A stretch of 64,000 nt of DNA, taken from positions 1 to 64,000 of the forward strand of contig DATCIS010000019.1 in NCBI GenBank assembly GCA_036507655.1, given 5' to 3'. The notes beneath the pieces were generated by a model. It made no database searches and was not told the origin of the DNA. It was given only the letters and a program-made list of their open reading frames with translations. The translations under genes were made by a program, and so were the position numbers. This document shows positions 26,945-34,972 of this stretch, one piece after another (within the stretch, counting starts at the first letter, position 1; every line of letters begins with the position of its first letter). The DNA comes from 2-01-FULL-49-22 sp036507655 (lineage in GTDB: Bacteria; Patescibacteriota; Saccharimonadia; Saccharimonadales; UBA10212).

Positions 26945-26999
26945 ATAGGGTTTTAGACGAAATAACTACAGTCCTACCCGCTAGACCACTATAACGCTC
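26945..26999 (-). pseudogene. Degenerate tRNA-like remnant
   Basis: On the minus strand GCGTTAT is followed by AG and a D-arm-like GTCTAGCGGGTAGGAC, closely resembling tRNA-Glu genes. About 44 bases later ATAACCC can pair with GCGTTAT at 6 of 7 positions, and A and ACC follow. The anticodon arm is not pairable and no T-arm is present, so about one arm is missing. It lies in the gap between the YtxH-like gene and dnaE. Confidence 0.4.
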
Positions 27000-27003
27000 T
27001 TTT

Positions 27004-27414
27004 TCAGCTTTTGAAATATTTGCTCAGATTCTTTTTGGCTTGTTTTGCCTGTTTGATGGCTTTATTCAATTCCGGGTCTTTTGCCTCGCCGGCCTTAAAG
27101 GCTTTTAAGACGGCCCCGGACTTGTTCTTGGCATCTTTGGCTGCGACTACTGCTTCGTTGAATTCCTCGCGGGCTTTGGCGCTTAGTGCCATCGTCTTAT
27201 CTTTGGCGTCTTTAACAAGTTCGTCAAGTTCATCGCGCAAGTCTTGCAACTGCTCTGCGGCTTCATCCTTTAACTCTGAGACTTTCTCGGCTAAATCTTC
27301 CCTGGTTTCCTGGCCGCTTTTGGGTGCTGTTAAAATACCGGTGATGTAACCAACGGCTCCGGCCAGTAAAGCGCCGATAGCTATCTTTCTACCAGTGTGC
27401 TGATCTTTGACCAT
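27004..27414 (-). CDS. YtxH-like membrane-anchored helical protein
   Basis: 136 residues. A glycine-rich membrane segment (KIAIGALLAGAVGYITGILTAPKSG, about 10-30) carries the TAPKSGxETR motif of YtxH/gas-vesicle-like general stress proteins. The rest is a long charged amphipathic helix rich in Lys, Ala, Glu and Asp. A probable envelope stress or structural protein. It is co-directional with the next small membrane protein, 3 bases away. Confidence 0.8.
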   Translation of the reverse strand: MVKDQHTGRKIAIGALLAGAVGYITGILTAPKSGQETREDLAEKVSELKDEAAEQLQDLRDELDELVKDAKDKTMALSAKAREEFNEAVVAAKDAKNKSGAVLKAFKAGEAKDPELNKAIKQAKQAKKNLSKYFKS

Positions 27415-27417
27415 AAT

Positions 27418-27648
27418 CTAACCCTTTCTACCGCGCGTGCGCGTGATTATATTTGTTACTAGGCGAACCCACGGCATGGCTGCCGCGCTCCTTCTGAACG
27501 CGGTGGCTGCCGATTCCACGCTATCGGCCACGTTATCCGCCTTGCGCAGGAATTTAATGAAAAAAATCAACGTAATACTTAGTAGTAATAGAAATACAGC
27601 TAATACCGAGCTAACGATGATAAGTAAAACGTTGGCTGCCGTTTCCAT
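27418..27648 (-). CDS. Small DUF948-like membrane protein
   Basis: 76 residues with one long hydrophobic helix (about 7-34), followed by a short helical RKADNVADSVESAATAFRRS segment and a basic end. It resembles small DUF948-type proteins that are often found beside YtxH proteins, as here. It lies 3 bases downstream of gatB, so it belongs to the gatCAB operon tail. Confidence 0.7.
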   Translation of the reverse strand: METAANVLLIIVSSVLAVFLLLLSITLIFFIKFLRKADNVADSVESAATAFRRSAAAMPWVRLVTNIITRTRGRKG

Positions 27649-27651
27649 GCG

Positions 27652-29091
27652 TTAATTATACCCCAGATGTTTCTTAATAAGTTTCTCGGCCAGGGCCGGA
27701 TTGGCTTGGCCGTGGGATTTAGTCATTACCTGGCCAACCAGAAAACCGATAGCCCTCTCCTGGCCGGCCTTGATGTCTTCGACTACTTTAGGATTTTGGG
27801 CGATGACTGCGACTACAACTTTTTCAACTTCTGCTTCATCCGAGACTTGCAGCAAGTTGAGTTTTTGTGCAATTGTGCGGGGGTCGTCGGTTGTGCTCAA
27901 TAGCTGCTCAAAGACAGTTCTGGCCGCCGTCGAGCTGAGCTCGCCTCCATCCACCATTTTAGAAAGAGTTATTAACCGCTCCGAGTCGACTTCCGGTTCG
28001 ATTTCGCCAGTCATTGCTTCATCGGGCGGTTCGGCCTGTATAAGCCAAAAGGCTGCTCGCCGAGCGTCTTCTGGCCCGGCGGCCTCCAATACGTCCAGGA
28101 TTGGCTTAATAATCGATGCTCTATCTAGTATATCTTCAATTACTTGCGGCTTAATTTCGAGTTTACCGAGTTGGGCACGGGTCTCACCGGGTAACTTGGG
28201 TAGTTTAGCTTTAATCCGATCAATAAAAGCGTCATCTAGCTCTACCGGCGGTACATCCGGCTCTGGCATATAACGGTAATCCTCAGCTTCCTCTTTAGTC
28301 CGCTGGGCAAAGGTTTTTTGTTTGGCTTCGTCCCAGCCGCGGGTTTCTTGCACTACGCTGCCGCCTTTTTCTAGCACTTCAATCTGGCGCTTGATTTCAT
28401 AGGCTACGGCCGCTTCAACGCTGCGGAAGCTGTTTAAGTTTTTGACCTCGCTTCTGGTTCCCAATTTGCCCGGGTCTGAGCTGACGCTAACATTCAGATC
28501 AAACCGCATATGCCCGTGATACAAATCTCCATCGGAGACATCGGCGTACTTCATTAGTAAATATAGCTCGCGGACATAGGCTTTGGCCTCAGCCGGTGAG
28601 TGGATGTCTGGCTTACTAACTATTTCCAATAGTGGCGTTCCGGCCCGGTTGAGGTCAACGAGTGAATAATCAGCACCAGCCGGATGGGTATTCTTGCCGG
28701 CATCTTCTTCTAGGTTGGCCCGTTCTATAGCGATATTTCTGTCGCGGCCATCAACATCGATTTGAACCTGCCCACCTATAATAATCGGGTCTTCATACTG
28801 AGTTATTTGATAGCCTTTGGGCAAATCCGGGTAAAAATAGTGTTTACGCTCAAATTTGCAGAATTTTTGAGGTCGGGTGCCAAGCGCAAAGGCTGCACAC
28901 ACACATATATTTATTGCTTCGCGGTTTAGAACCGGTAGGGCGCCTGGCATACCAACGCAAATATGGCTAATCAGAGAGTTTGGCGAGGCGCTTCTGGCAT
29001 CATTGCCGACTGCCGCGAAGAGCTTAGTTTTGGTCTTTAGTTGTACATGGGTTTCGATACCAATTGTCGGGGCGTACTTCTCCGAACTCAT
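27652..29091 (-). CDS. gatB: Asp/Glu-tRNA amidotransferase subunit B
   Basis: 479 residues, normal length. GatB binds mischarged Glu-tRNA-Gln or Asp-tRNA-Asn and activates it. IGIETHVQLKTKTKLF, the KHYFYPDLPKGYQITQYEDPI block, EEDAGK and the C-terminal YqeY-like tail (VGQVMTKSHGQANPALAEKLIKKHL) are all present. The ATG overlaps the end of the HEPN-like gene by 4 bases. All three subunits are present nearby, so the cell uses indirect amidation for at least one tRNA. Confidence 0.97.
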   Translation of the reverse strand: MSSEKYAPTIGIETHVQLKTKTKLFAAVGNDARSASPNSLISHICVGMPGALPVLNREAINICVCAAFALGTRPQKFCKFERKHYFYPDLPKGYQITQYEDPIIIGGQVQIDVDGRDRNIAIERANLEEDAGKNTHPAGADYSLVDLNRAGTPLLEIVSKPDIHSPAEAKAYVRELYLLMKYADVSDGDLYHGHMRFDLNVSVSSDPGKLGTRSEVKNLNSFRSVEAAVAYEIKRQIEVLEKGGSVVQETRGWDEAKQKTFAQRTKEEAEDYRYMPEPDVPPVELDDAFIDRIKAKLPKLPGETRAQLGKLEIKPQVIEDILDRASIIKPILDVLEAAGPEDARRAAFWLIQAEPPDEAMTGEIEPEVDSERLITLSKMVDGGELSSTAARTVFEQLLSTTDDPRTIAQKLNLLQVSDEAEVEKVVVAVIAQNPKVVEDIKAGQERAIGFLVGQVMTKSHGQANPALAEKLIKKHLGYN

Positions 29092-29495
29092 AAAGCCCCC
29101 AAATCCTGAAGTGTCTGTTTAATGCCGGCTAGGGCGTTCTTGGCTTCACTCTTCCGTATCCGTACGTTCGGTTCGTGTACCAATCGGTTGCGCAGCTTAT
29201 GGGCATACCAAGCGCTATCGTTATTACTTAGCGCTCGCTGGGCAGCTACTAAGCGCTCACCCATAGTTTTGCCTTTGTAACCTTTCCGCTTAAGGGCTTC
29301 ATCCAGCAGTTTATCGGCGTCAATAACGGCCAGCGTCATACCCTCAACTGTTTTGACACGGGTTAAAAGTTCTGTCCACCTCCTCTCAAAATACCGTCGG
29401 TTAAGGGGCTGGACAAATCGGCGGCCAAAACGGCTAAGTAGGATTAGTATCAGAATGCCAAAGACTATAGCGCCGATTAAGAAAACAGTTGTCAT
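29088..29495 (-). CDS. Membrane-anchored HEPN-like protein within the gatCAB operon
   Basis: 135 residues. One N-terminal membrane helix (about 3-22) is followed by a basic linker and an all-helical domain. The segment YAHKLRNRLVHEPN contains R102-N-R-L-V-H107, an R-x4-H motif as in HEPN ribonucleases, placed after a helix as in that fold. It overlaps gatA and gatB by 4 bases on each side, so it is translationally coupled. The family is not recognised with certainty. It could be a structural HEPN relative without nuclease activity. Confidence 0.6.
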   Translation of the reverse strand: MTTVFLIGAIVFGILILILLSRFGRRFVQPLNRRYFERRWTELLTRVKTVEGMTLAVIDADKLLDEALKRKGYKGKTMGERLVAAQRALSNNDSAWYAHKLRNRLVHEPNVRIRKSEAKNALAGIKQTLQDLGAL

Positions 29496-30922
29496 TTCAG
29501 CGCCTCAAACGCCTTAGAGATTGACAACAGATTACGGTCGGCTCGCTGCGGCGCGATAATTTGTAGCCCAACAGGCAGTTCATCGTGCCTGTCAACCGGC
29601 AGGCTAATAGCCGGATTGCCCGAAATGTTAGCTGCTACGGTCATTATGTCGCTGAGGTACATCTGGAGTGGATCAGCAGTCCGCTCACCAATCTTGAAGG
29701 CTACATTTGGCGCGGTTGGGCCAATTAGAAAATCAAACTGTTCGAAGGCTGTTTTGAAGTCGTTGATAATTTTTGTGCGCACGGTTTGGGCTTTTTTATA
29801 GTAGGCCTCGTAGTAACCGCTTGAAAGCACATAGGCACCGATCATGATGCGCCTCTTAGCCTCAGCGCCGAAACCGGCTTCACGGCTCAGAAAGTAGCTG
29901 TCTTCAAGGTTTTTGGCTTCAGTTGTGCTTAAGCCGTACCTTTGACCGTCATAACGCGCCAAATTACTGCTGACTTCTGCTGGACAAACGATATAATAAA
30001 CCGCCAGTGCCAGCGGCAGACTGGGCAGGCTCACTTCTCTGATCTCGCCGCCAGCGGCGCGCATTTTTTCAATCGCCGCTTCAACCGATTGTCTTACTCC
30101 GGGCTCAAGCCCTTGGCTCATGTACTCGCGAATAATGCCAATTCTGACATTATTCAGCCGATAGCCATTGGCCGATAGCCGATAGCCTTTTGCGTCGCTT
30201 TCGATGGTTGTTGAATCGAGCTCGTCTTTTCCGGCCATGACCTCGAGCACAATAGCGGTGTCATCTACGGTCCTGGCCAACGGGCCAATGACATCGGTAC
30301 TGCTGGCCATGGCTACAACTCCCGAGCGTGATACCAACCCGTATGTCGGTTTATAACCAACGACCCCGCAAAAGGCCGCCGGAAGACGGATTGAACCACC
30401 AGTATCTGTGCCGATCGCGAATGGTACAGCTTTTAGGGCCACAACTACGGCCGAGCCGCCCGAACTGCCACCAGGTACACGCGTCTTATCATGTGGGTTT
30501 TTGGTTACAAAAAAATCGCTGTTTTCGGTGCTGCTGCCATGCGCCCAGGCATCTAGGTTGGCCTTTGCTACACAGATGGCACCGGCGGCTTCTAAGCGCT
30601 CGATAGCGGTCGCTTGGTATGGCGCTTCAAAGTCCTTCAACATATTGGATGCTGCCGTCGTTTTGCCTTCGAGGGTCAGAAAATTATCTTTGGCTACAAA
30701 CGGCACCCCAGCCAGTGAGCCGATTTTTTCACCTCTGACTATTCTTGAATCGATGTCTTCAGCCCGCTCTAGTGCACGCTCTTTTAGATATGAGATAACC
30801 GCGTCATATTCGGCGGCGGCTTCGAGATTATTCAGCGCTTCTTGGACCAGATTTTTAGCGCCCAGTTCGCCGCTTTGTACCTTGCTGGCAATATCAGCGA
30901 TCGGTAAATCGAGTACCCCCAT
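29492..30922 (-). CDS. gatA: Asp/Glu-tRNA amidotransferase subunit A
   Basis: 476 residues. The amidase-signature glutaminase has Lys78, the GGSSGGS loop (151-157) and Ser177 in GTDTGGSIRLPA. It supplies ammonia to GatB. A short insertion GYRLSANGYRL (246-256) sits just before the conserved RIGIIREY strand and is encoded by repeat units also found in intergenic gaps. The gene follows gatC by 2 bases. Confidence 0.97.
   Translation of the reverse strand: MGVLDLPIADIASKVQSGELGAKNLVQEALNNLEAAAEYDAVISYLKERALERAEDIDSRIVRGEKIGSLAGVPFVAKDNFLTLEGKTTAASNMLKDFEAPYQATAIERLEAAGAICVAKANLDAWAHGSSTENSDFFVTKNPHDKTRVPGGSSGGSAVVVALKAVPFAIGTDTGGSIRLPAAFCGVVGYKPTYGLVSRSGVVAMASSTDVIGPLARTVDDTAIVLEVMAGKDELDSTTIESDAKGYRLSANGYRLNNVRIGIIREYMSQGLEPGVRQSVEAAIEKMRAAGGEIREVSLPSLPLALAVYYIVCPAEVSSNLARYDGQRYGLSTTEAKNLEDSYFLSREAGFGAEAKRRIMIGAYVLSSGYYEAYYKKAQTVRTKIINDFKTAFEQFDFLIGPTAPNVAFKIGERTADPLQMYLSDIMTVAANISGNPAISLPVDRHDELPVGLQIIAPQRADRNLLSISKAFEALK
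30155..30187 (-). repeat. In-frame GGCTATCGGC repeat insertion in gatA
   Basis: Units of GGCTATCGGC encode GYRLSANGYRL at a variable surface loop. The same units appear in the intergenic repeats at 14677 and 21626. The insertion length keeps the frame. Confidence 0.7.
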
Positions 30923-30924
30923 AA

Positions 30925-31218
30925 CTACTCAATAACCCGTTTTACTTTGTACTGATTTTTTTCGGTCGCCGGAGCGCCAGCCAGTAAGCCATGAGGATTG
31001 GCATGGTAATCAATAGCTTCATCGTCACGCATGACGTTCCTAAGCCCGGTGACTTGGTATGTTGGTTTTAAGCCGTCTGTATCGGCTTGGTTGAGCATTT
31101 CAACATAAGCCAGGATTTCGCTCAACTCTTTGGCGAAGCGTTCGATTTCTTGGTCGGTCAACTTTAGCCGGCTTAAATGAGCCAATTTTAAGACTTGGTC
31201 TGCCGAGAGCTTACTCAT
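30925..31218 (-). CDS. gatC: Asp/Glu-tRNA amidotransferase subunit C
   Basis: 97 residues. LSADQVLKLAHLSRLKLTDQEIERFAKELSEILAYVEMLNQADTDGL is the full GatC signature; this belt-like subunit stabilises GatA-GatB. It starts the gatC-gatA-HEPN-gatB operon. TATACT lies 12 bases before the ATG and is the probable operon promoter. Confidence 0.95.
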   Translation of the reverse strand: MSKLSADQVLKLAHLSRLKLTDQEIERFAKELSEILAYVEMLNQADTDGLKPTYQVTGLRNVMRDDEAIDYHANPHGLLAGAPATEKNQYKVKRVIE

Positions 31219-31264
31219 AATCTGTAGGTAAGTATAGCAAAGCTAGAGTTTAGATTTCACTCTT

Positions 31265-31335
31265 ACCCCGCACCAAAGCATGAGCGGAGTAGTCGGTAAT
31301 CGGATTATGGAGCTTCAAGTTTTTGGTGCTGGGGT
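31265..31335 (-). ncRNA. Long-stem hairpin between uvrB and gatC
   Basis: ACCCCGCACCAAA pairs with TTTGGTGCTGGGGT, giving 13 base pairs with one bulged base, around a loop of about 44 bases. No T run follows on either strand, so it is not a classic terminator. It could be a processed 3' end, a small RNA or a leader structure for gatC. The gap otherwise holds nothing recognisable. Confidence 0.35.
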
Positions 31336-31341
31336 CGGCGA

Positions 31342-33312
31342 TTATAATTTACCCTTCACTTCTTCTATGAGGTCGCGTAGTTCGGCGGCTTTTTCGAACT
31401 CCAAATTGGCAGCCGCCAAATCCATCTGTGAAGTTAGATCTCGAATCATATAGTCGTACTCCTCTTTAGGAATTTTTTTCAAATCAATTTTCATCCGCTT
31501 GCTGACGGATTCTTCCTTGACCGCTCTCGGCAGCATTTCCACGACCTCTCGCTCGATGCTCTTAGGTGTAATTTTGTGCTTTTGGTTGTAAGCTTCTTGA
31601 ATCTCGCGGCGGCGATTGGTTTCGTCTATTGCCCGATGCATGCTGCCTGTTTGGCTATTGGCATACATGATGACATGGCCTTTTACGTGCCTTGCAGCCC
31701 GGCCGACTGTCTGGATTAAAGATTGTTCGGAGCGCAAAAATCCTTCTTTGTCAGCGTCGAGGATAGCCACCAGGCTAACTTCTGGCAAATCTAAACCTTC
31801 ACGCAACAGATTGATTCCCACCAAGACATCGTAAACCCCTAAACGTAAATCACGTAGAATATCAGTTCTCTCCAGGGTGTCGATTTCGGAATGCAGATAC
31901 ATTACTTTTATGTCCAAATCAGCCAAATATTCCGCTAAATCTTCGGCCATGCGTTTGGTAAGCGTAGTTACCAAAACTCGCTGTTTTTTACTGACTGTAT
32001 CCTTAATTTCAGCAATTAAGTCATCGATTTGGCCTTCGGTTTTGCGGACATCGATTTGCGGGTCGAGCAAACCGGTCGGACGGATAATCTGCGCTGCCGG
32101 TTCCGGACTACGCGACAGTTCGTATTCCGCTGGTGTGGCACTGACATAAATTACATGGTTTATGTGGCGTTCGAATTCACTGAATGTCAACGGGCGGTTA
32201 TCGAGCGCGCTTGGCAGGCGGAAACCGTGTTCCACCAGAACTTGCTTGCGTGAACGGTCGCCGTGATACATGCCGCGTACTTGCGGCATGGTCATATGTG
32301 ACTCATCAATGAACATCAAAAAGTCATCAGGGAAATAGTCGAGCAAAGTCGCTGGCTGCTCGCCTTCTTCGCGATCTGTCAAATAGCGGCTGTAGTTCTC
32401 AATCCCTTTCACAAACCCGGTTTGCTCGAGCATTTCGATATCAAACTTAACTCGCTGTTCCAAGCGCTGGGCTTCCAGGAGTTTCCCGTGGTCTTTGAAC
32501 CACTTAAGCCGCTGCCTAGTCTCTGCTTGGATTTTGACAATCGCCCGTTTGAGCTTCTCTTCCGGGGTCACGAAGTGGCTGCCTGGATAAATACTTAACA
32601 AGTCAAGCGATTTCTCAATTTCGCCAGTCAGTGGATTAATTCGGGTCATACGCTCGACCTCATCGCCGAAGAATTCAATTCGATAGGCCGCTTCGTCACC
32701 AGCCGGAAAGACATCGACCACATCGCCGCGTACTCTGAAATTACCGCGTTCAAATGCCATATCATTACGGCGATACTGGATATCGGTTAGTTGCCGCATG
32801 AGTTTATCGCGCACTCTACGCTGGCCTTTCTTGATTTTAATCGTCATGTTAGTGTAATCCTCTACCGATCCGATACCGTAAATGCAAGAGACGCTGGCTA
32901 CTATAATCACGTCACGCCGCGACAGTAACGCCTCGGTCGCGGCGTGACGCAGCCGGTCGATTTCCTCATTAATGTCACTATCTTTTTCTATATAAGTGTC
33001 AGTCCGCGGCACGTAAGCTTCGGGCTGATAATAATCGAAGTAACTAACGAAGTAGTGAACGGCGTTATTAGGGAAAAACTGGCGAAATTCGTTGTAAAGT
33101 TGAGCAGCCAGAGTTTTGTTGTGGCTAAGAACCAGTGTCGGCCTTTGGGTATTAGCAATGATATTAGCCATGGTGAAAGTCTTACCACTACCGGTAACAC
33201 CTAGTAGAACTTGCTGATTGTCACCGGCATTTAAACCTTCACTCAATTTAGCAATCGCCGTCGGCTGGTCTCCCGTTGGCCTATACTTACTCTTAAGCCT
33301 AAACTTGCTCAC
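31342..33312 (-). CDS. uvrB: Excinuclease ABC subunit B
   Basis: 656 residues, full length. The damage-verification helicase has Walker A GVTGSGKT (38-45), the beta-hairpin YFDYYQPEAYVPRTDTYIEKD, motif LLREGLDLPEVSLVAILDADKEGFLRS and a C-terminal UVR motif (ANLEFEKAAELRDLIEEVK). Translation starts at GTG with TACAAT 6 bases upstream, so the message is likely leaderless. Confidence 0.98.
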   Translation of the reverse strand: MSKFRLKSKYRPTGDQPTAIAKLSEGLNAGDNQQVLLGVTGSGKTFTMANIIANTQRPTLVLSHNKTLAAQLYNEFRQFFPNNAVHYFVSYFDYYQPEAYVPRTDTYIEKDSDINEEIDRLRHAATEALLSRRDVIIVASVSCIYGIGSVEDYTNMTIKIKKGQRRVRDKLMRQLTDIQYRRNDMAFERGNFRVRGDVVDVFPAGDEAAYRIEFFGDEVERMTRINPLTGEIEKSLDLLSIYPGSHFVTPEEKLKRAIVKIQAETRQRLKWFKDHGKLLEAQRLEQRVKFDIEMLEQTGFVKGIENYSRYLTDREEGEQPATLLDYFPDDFLMFIDESHMTMPQVRGMYHGDRSRKQVLVEHGFRLPSALDNRPLTFSEFERHINHVIYVSATPAEYELSRSPEPAAQIIRPTGLLDPQIDVRKTEGQIDDLIAEIKDTVSKKQRVLVTTLTKRMAEDLAEYLADLDIKVMYLHSEIDTLERTDILRDLRLGVYDVLVGINLLREGLDLPEVSLVAILDADKEGFLRSEQSLIQTVGRAARHVKGHVIMYANSQTGSMHRAIDETNRRREIQEAYNQKHKITPKSIEREVVEMLPRAVKEESVSKRMKIDLKKIPKEEYDYMIRDLTSQMDLAAANLEFEKAAELRDLIEEVKGKL

Positions 33313-33340
33313 CTATCAATTGTAGCAAGCTGAACTTCTT

Positions 33341-33916
33341 CTAGCCTTGTTCGTACAAAGAGCGGTAGTGGTGGTTGTGTTTATCGAGTAAAGCAGTCAA
33401 TCGGCTGATTAGTTTTTCCGGGTCTTCTTCAAAGATAACTAGATCGGGGTCGGCGTTTGGCAAGAGCTTCAGTAAGCTCCCTATCTGCGCGCTGACACCG
33501 CCAGCACTTTCTAACACTCCGATCGGAGTATGGGTTTCGGCGGCAATCGTAAATTCGTGTAACGTGCCCAAACGGCCGCCAATCGTCACAACCGCATCGG
33601 CTGAATGAATCAGCAGGGCATCTCGGCCGCCATAGTGAAGCCCGGTATATAAAATCGCATCGTAATTTTTGAACGGTAGTCGGTATTTGACAACGTGTTC
33701 AGCTTTAGATGCCGCCGGGCTTAAGCCCAGGCTCATTTTGCCACCGGCAGACTTGAAACCGGCGGCGGCATAATCTGGCAGTCCGGCTGTGGCTCCGGTC
33801 ATCAAGCTATGGCCGGCTTTGGCTATGGCGATGCCGATGGCGTTGGCTAATTGGGCACCCTGCTCTACGCTGTCTCCTTTAGCCGCCCCGGAGACACAGA
33901 TCTGATATTTTCCCAT
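33341..33916 (-). CDS. LOG/SLOG-type Rossmann protein
   Basis: 191 residues. A nucleotide-binding Rossmann fold with VSGAAKG near the N-terminus and GGRLGTLHE (113-121), a variant of the PGGxGTxxE motif of LOG phosphoribohydrolases and SLOG proteins. Family members cleave nucleotide 5'-monophosphates or sense nucleotides; the substrate cannot be told. It follows the unknown 350-residue gene by 2 bases. Confidence 0.75.
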   Translation of the reverse strand: MGKYQICVSGAAKGDSVEQGAQLANAIGIAIAKAGHSLMTGATAGLPDYAAAGFKSAGGKMSLGLSPAASKAEHVVKYRLPFKNYDAILYTGLHYGGRDALLIHSADAVVTIGGRLGTLHEFTIAAETHTPIGVLESAGGVSAQIGSLLKLLPNADPDLVIFEEDPEKLISRLTALLDKHNHHYRSLYEQG

Positions 33917-33918
33917 AC

Positions 33919-34971
33919 TTACTCCGGACCAGCGTATTCTTCGGCTAAATCGGCGTTAGTTGGTAGGACAGCTAATTCATCATGGCTGAAGTTATATTGA
34001 ATATCTGGTGCTCTATCCGATAACGACCCAGCTATTCTCCGATAGCGGGCCATAAGTTCACTCCACAGTGAATGCGCCCCATGGTGCCTGACAGCTTCAA
34101 TCAGCTCGTGATGCTTAAGATGGTTGAGCGATACATCTTTAAGGTTAAGCGACACTGGTTGTTCGTCGTCGGAAATCAAATGCTCGGTATCCGCCCACCA
34201 ACCCAAGCCCGGACTTAACTCATGCAGGGCTTCAGAGTAACCCTTTGGATTTAATGAATGCAGACCCGCCAAAAGCAGCAGGGTTAGGCATAATACCGAA
34301 GCCTGGTTTAATTCTTCCGAAGGCCATACGGATACAACGCCGATTTGTTGGTTGATTACAAAGTGAGACTGCGGACCCTTTAAACCCCGCCAGTGTTCGG
34401 CTTTAAGGTTTATTATTTTTGCCGGGCGCAGTTCGTACTGAGAAGCACTCAACTTGGGCAGATTTTTAGCGACATTTCTCTGCCAGGTGGTTGATTCCAG
34501 AACCGAACCGGCCAAGAATATCTCTGAGATATCTTGGCGTTTAATCATCGAGGCAACCGAACGATAGTGTAGACGCCTAGCGACGCGTTTTGGCGGGTAT
34601 TTGACGAGGGTGGCCTTGGCAACGGCATTCTTGACCACCCACACCTCGTCTGTTGAGGCGCAATGCTTCACAAGCTGGATGGCCTTGTTTAGGCGTTCGC
34701 TGAGCTTGGTAGAGTCATCGACTCCTAGTGCTTTATCTAGTATCTGCGAATCTCTTTCGAACCGAGCTTGAAGCGCATGGTAAAGTTCTTCGTCGGTGGT
34801 GTCGTTTGCATCCAAACCAAGCTGCTCAATTTTACTGCGCAGCTTATGTTTATTTTCGGCCATCAGCCTGATATCTTCGCTGGAAAAACCACATTGCTCT
34901 TCCAATACTGACAGGTCTTTGGCGACTTCCTCCTCATGCTTATCTAGAAGTTTGGCCAGATTCCTTGACAT
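33919..34971 (-). CDS. Hypothetical protein (350 aa), not recognised
   Basis: 350 residues, soluble, without a signal peptide. The first 110 residues are helical and charged. The middle has RRLHYRSVASMIKRQDISEIFLAGSVLESTTW, and a hydrophobic helix (SVLCLTLLLLAGLHSL) lies near 225-245. No family is recognised. It is sandwiched with 1-2 base gaps between a PfkB kinase and a LOG-like protein, so the three form one operon, perhaps around nucleoside or sugar handling. Confidence 0.65.
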   Translation of the reverse strand: MSRNLAKLLDKHEEEVAKDLSVLEEQCGFSSEDIRLMAENKHKLRSKIEQLGLDANDTTDEELYHALQARFERDSQILDKALGVDDSTKLSERLNKAIQLVKHCASTDEVWVVKNAVAKATLVKYPPKRVARRLHYRSVASMIKRQDISEIFLAGSVLESTTWQRNVAKNLPKLSASQYELRPAKIINLKAEHWRGLKGPQSHFVINQQIGVVSVWPSEELNQASVLCLTLLLLAGLHSLNPKGYSEALHELSPGLGWWADTEHLISDDEQPVSLNLKDVSLNHLKHHELIEAVRHHGAHSLWSELMARYRRIAGSLSDRAPDIQYNFSHDELAVLPTNADLAEEYAGPE

Positions 34972-34972
34972 G

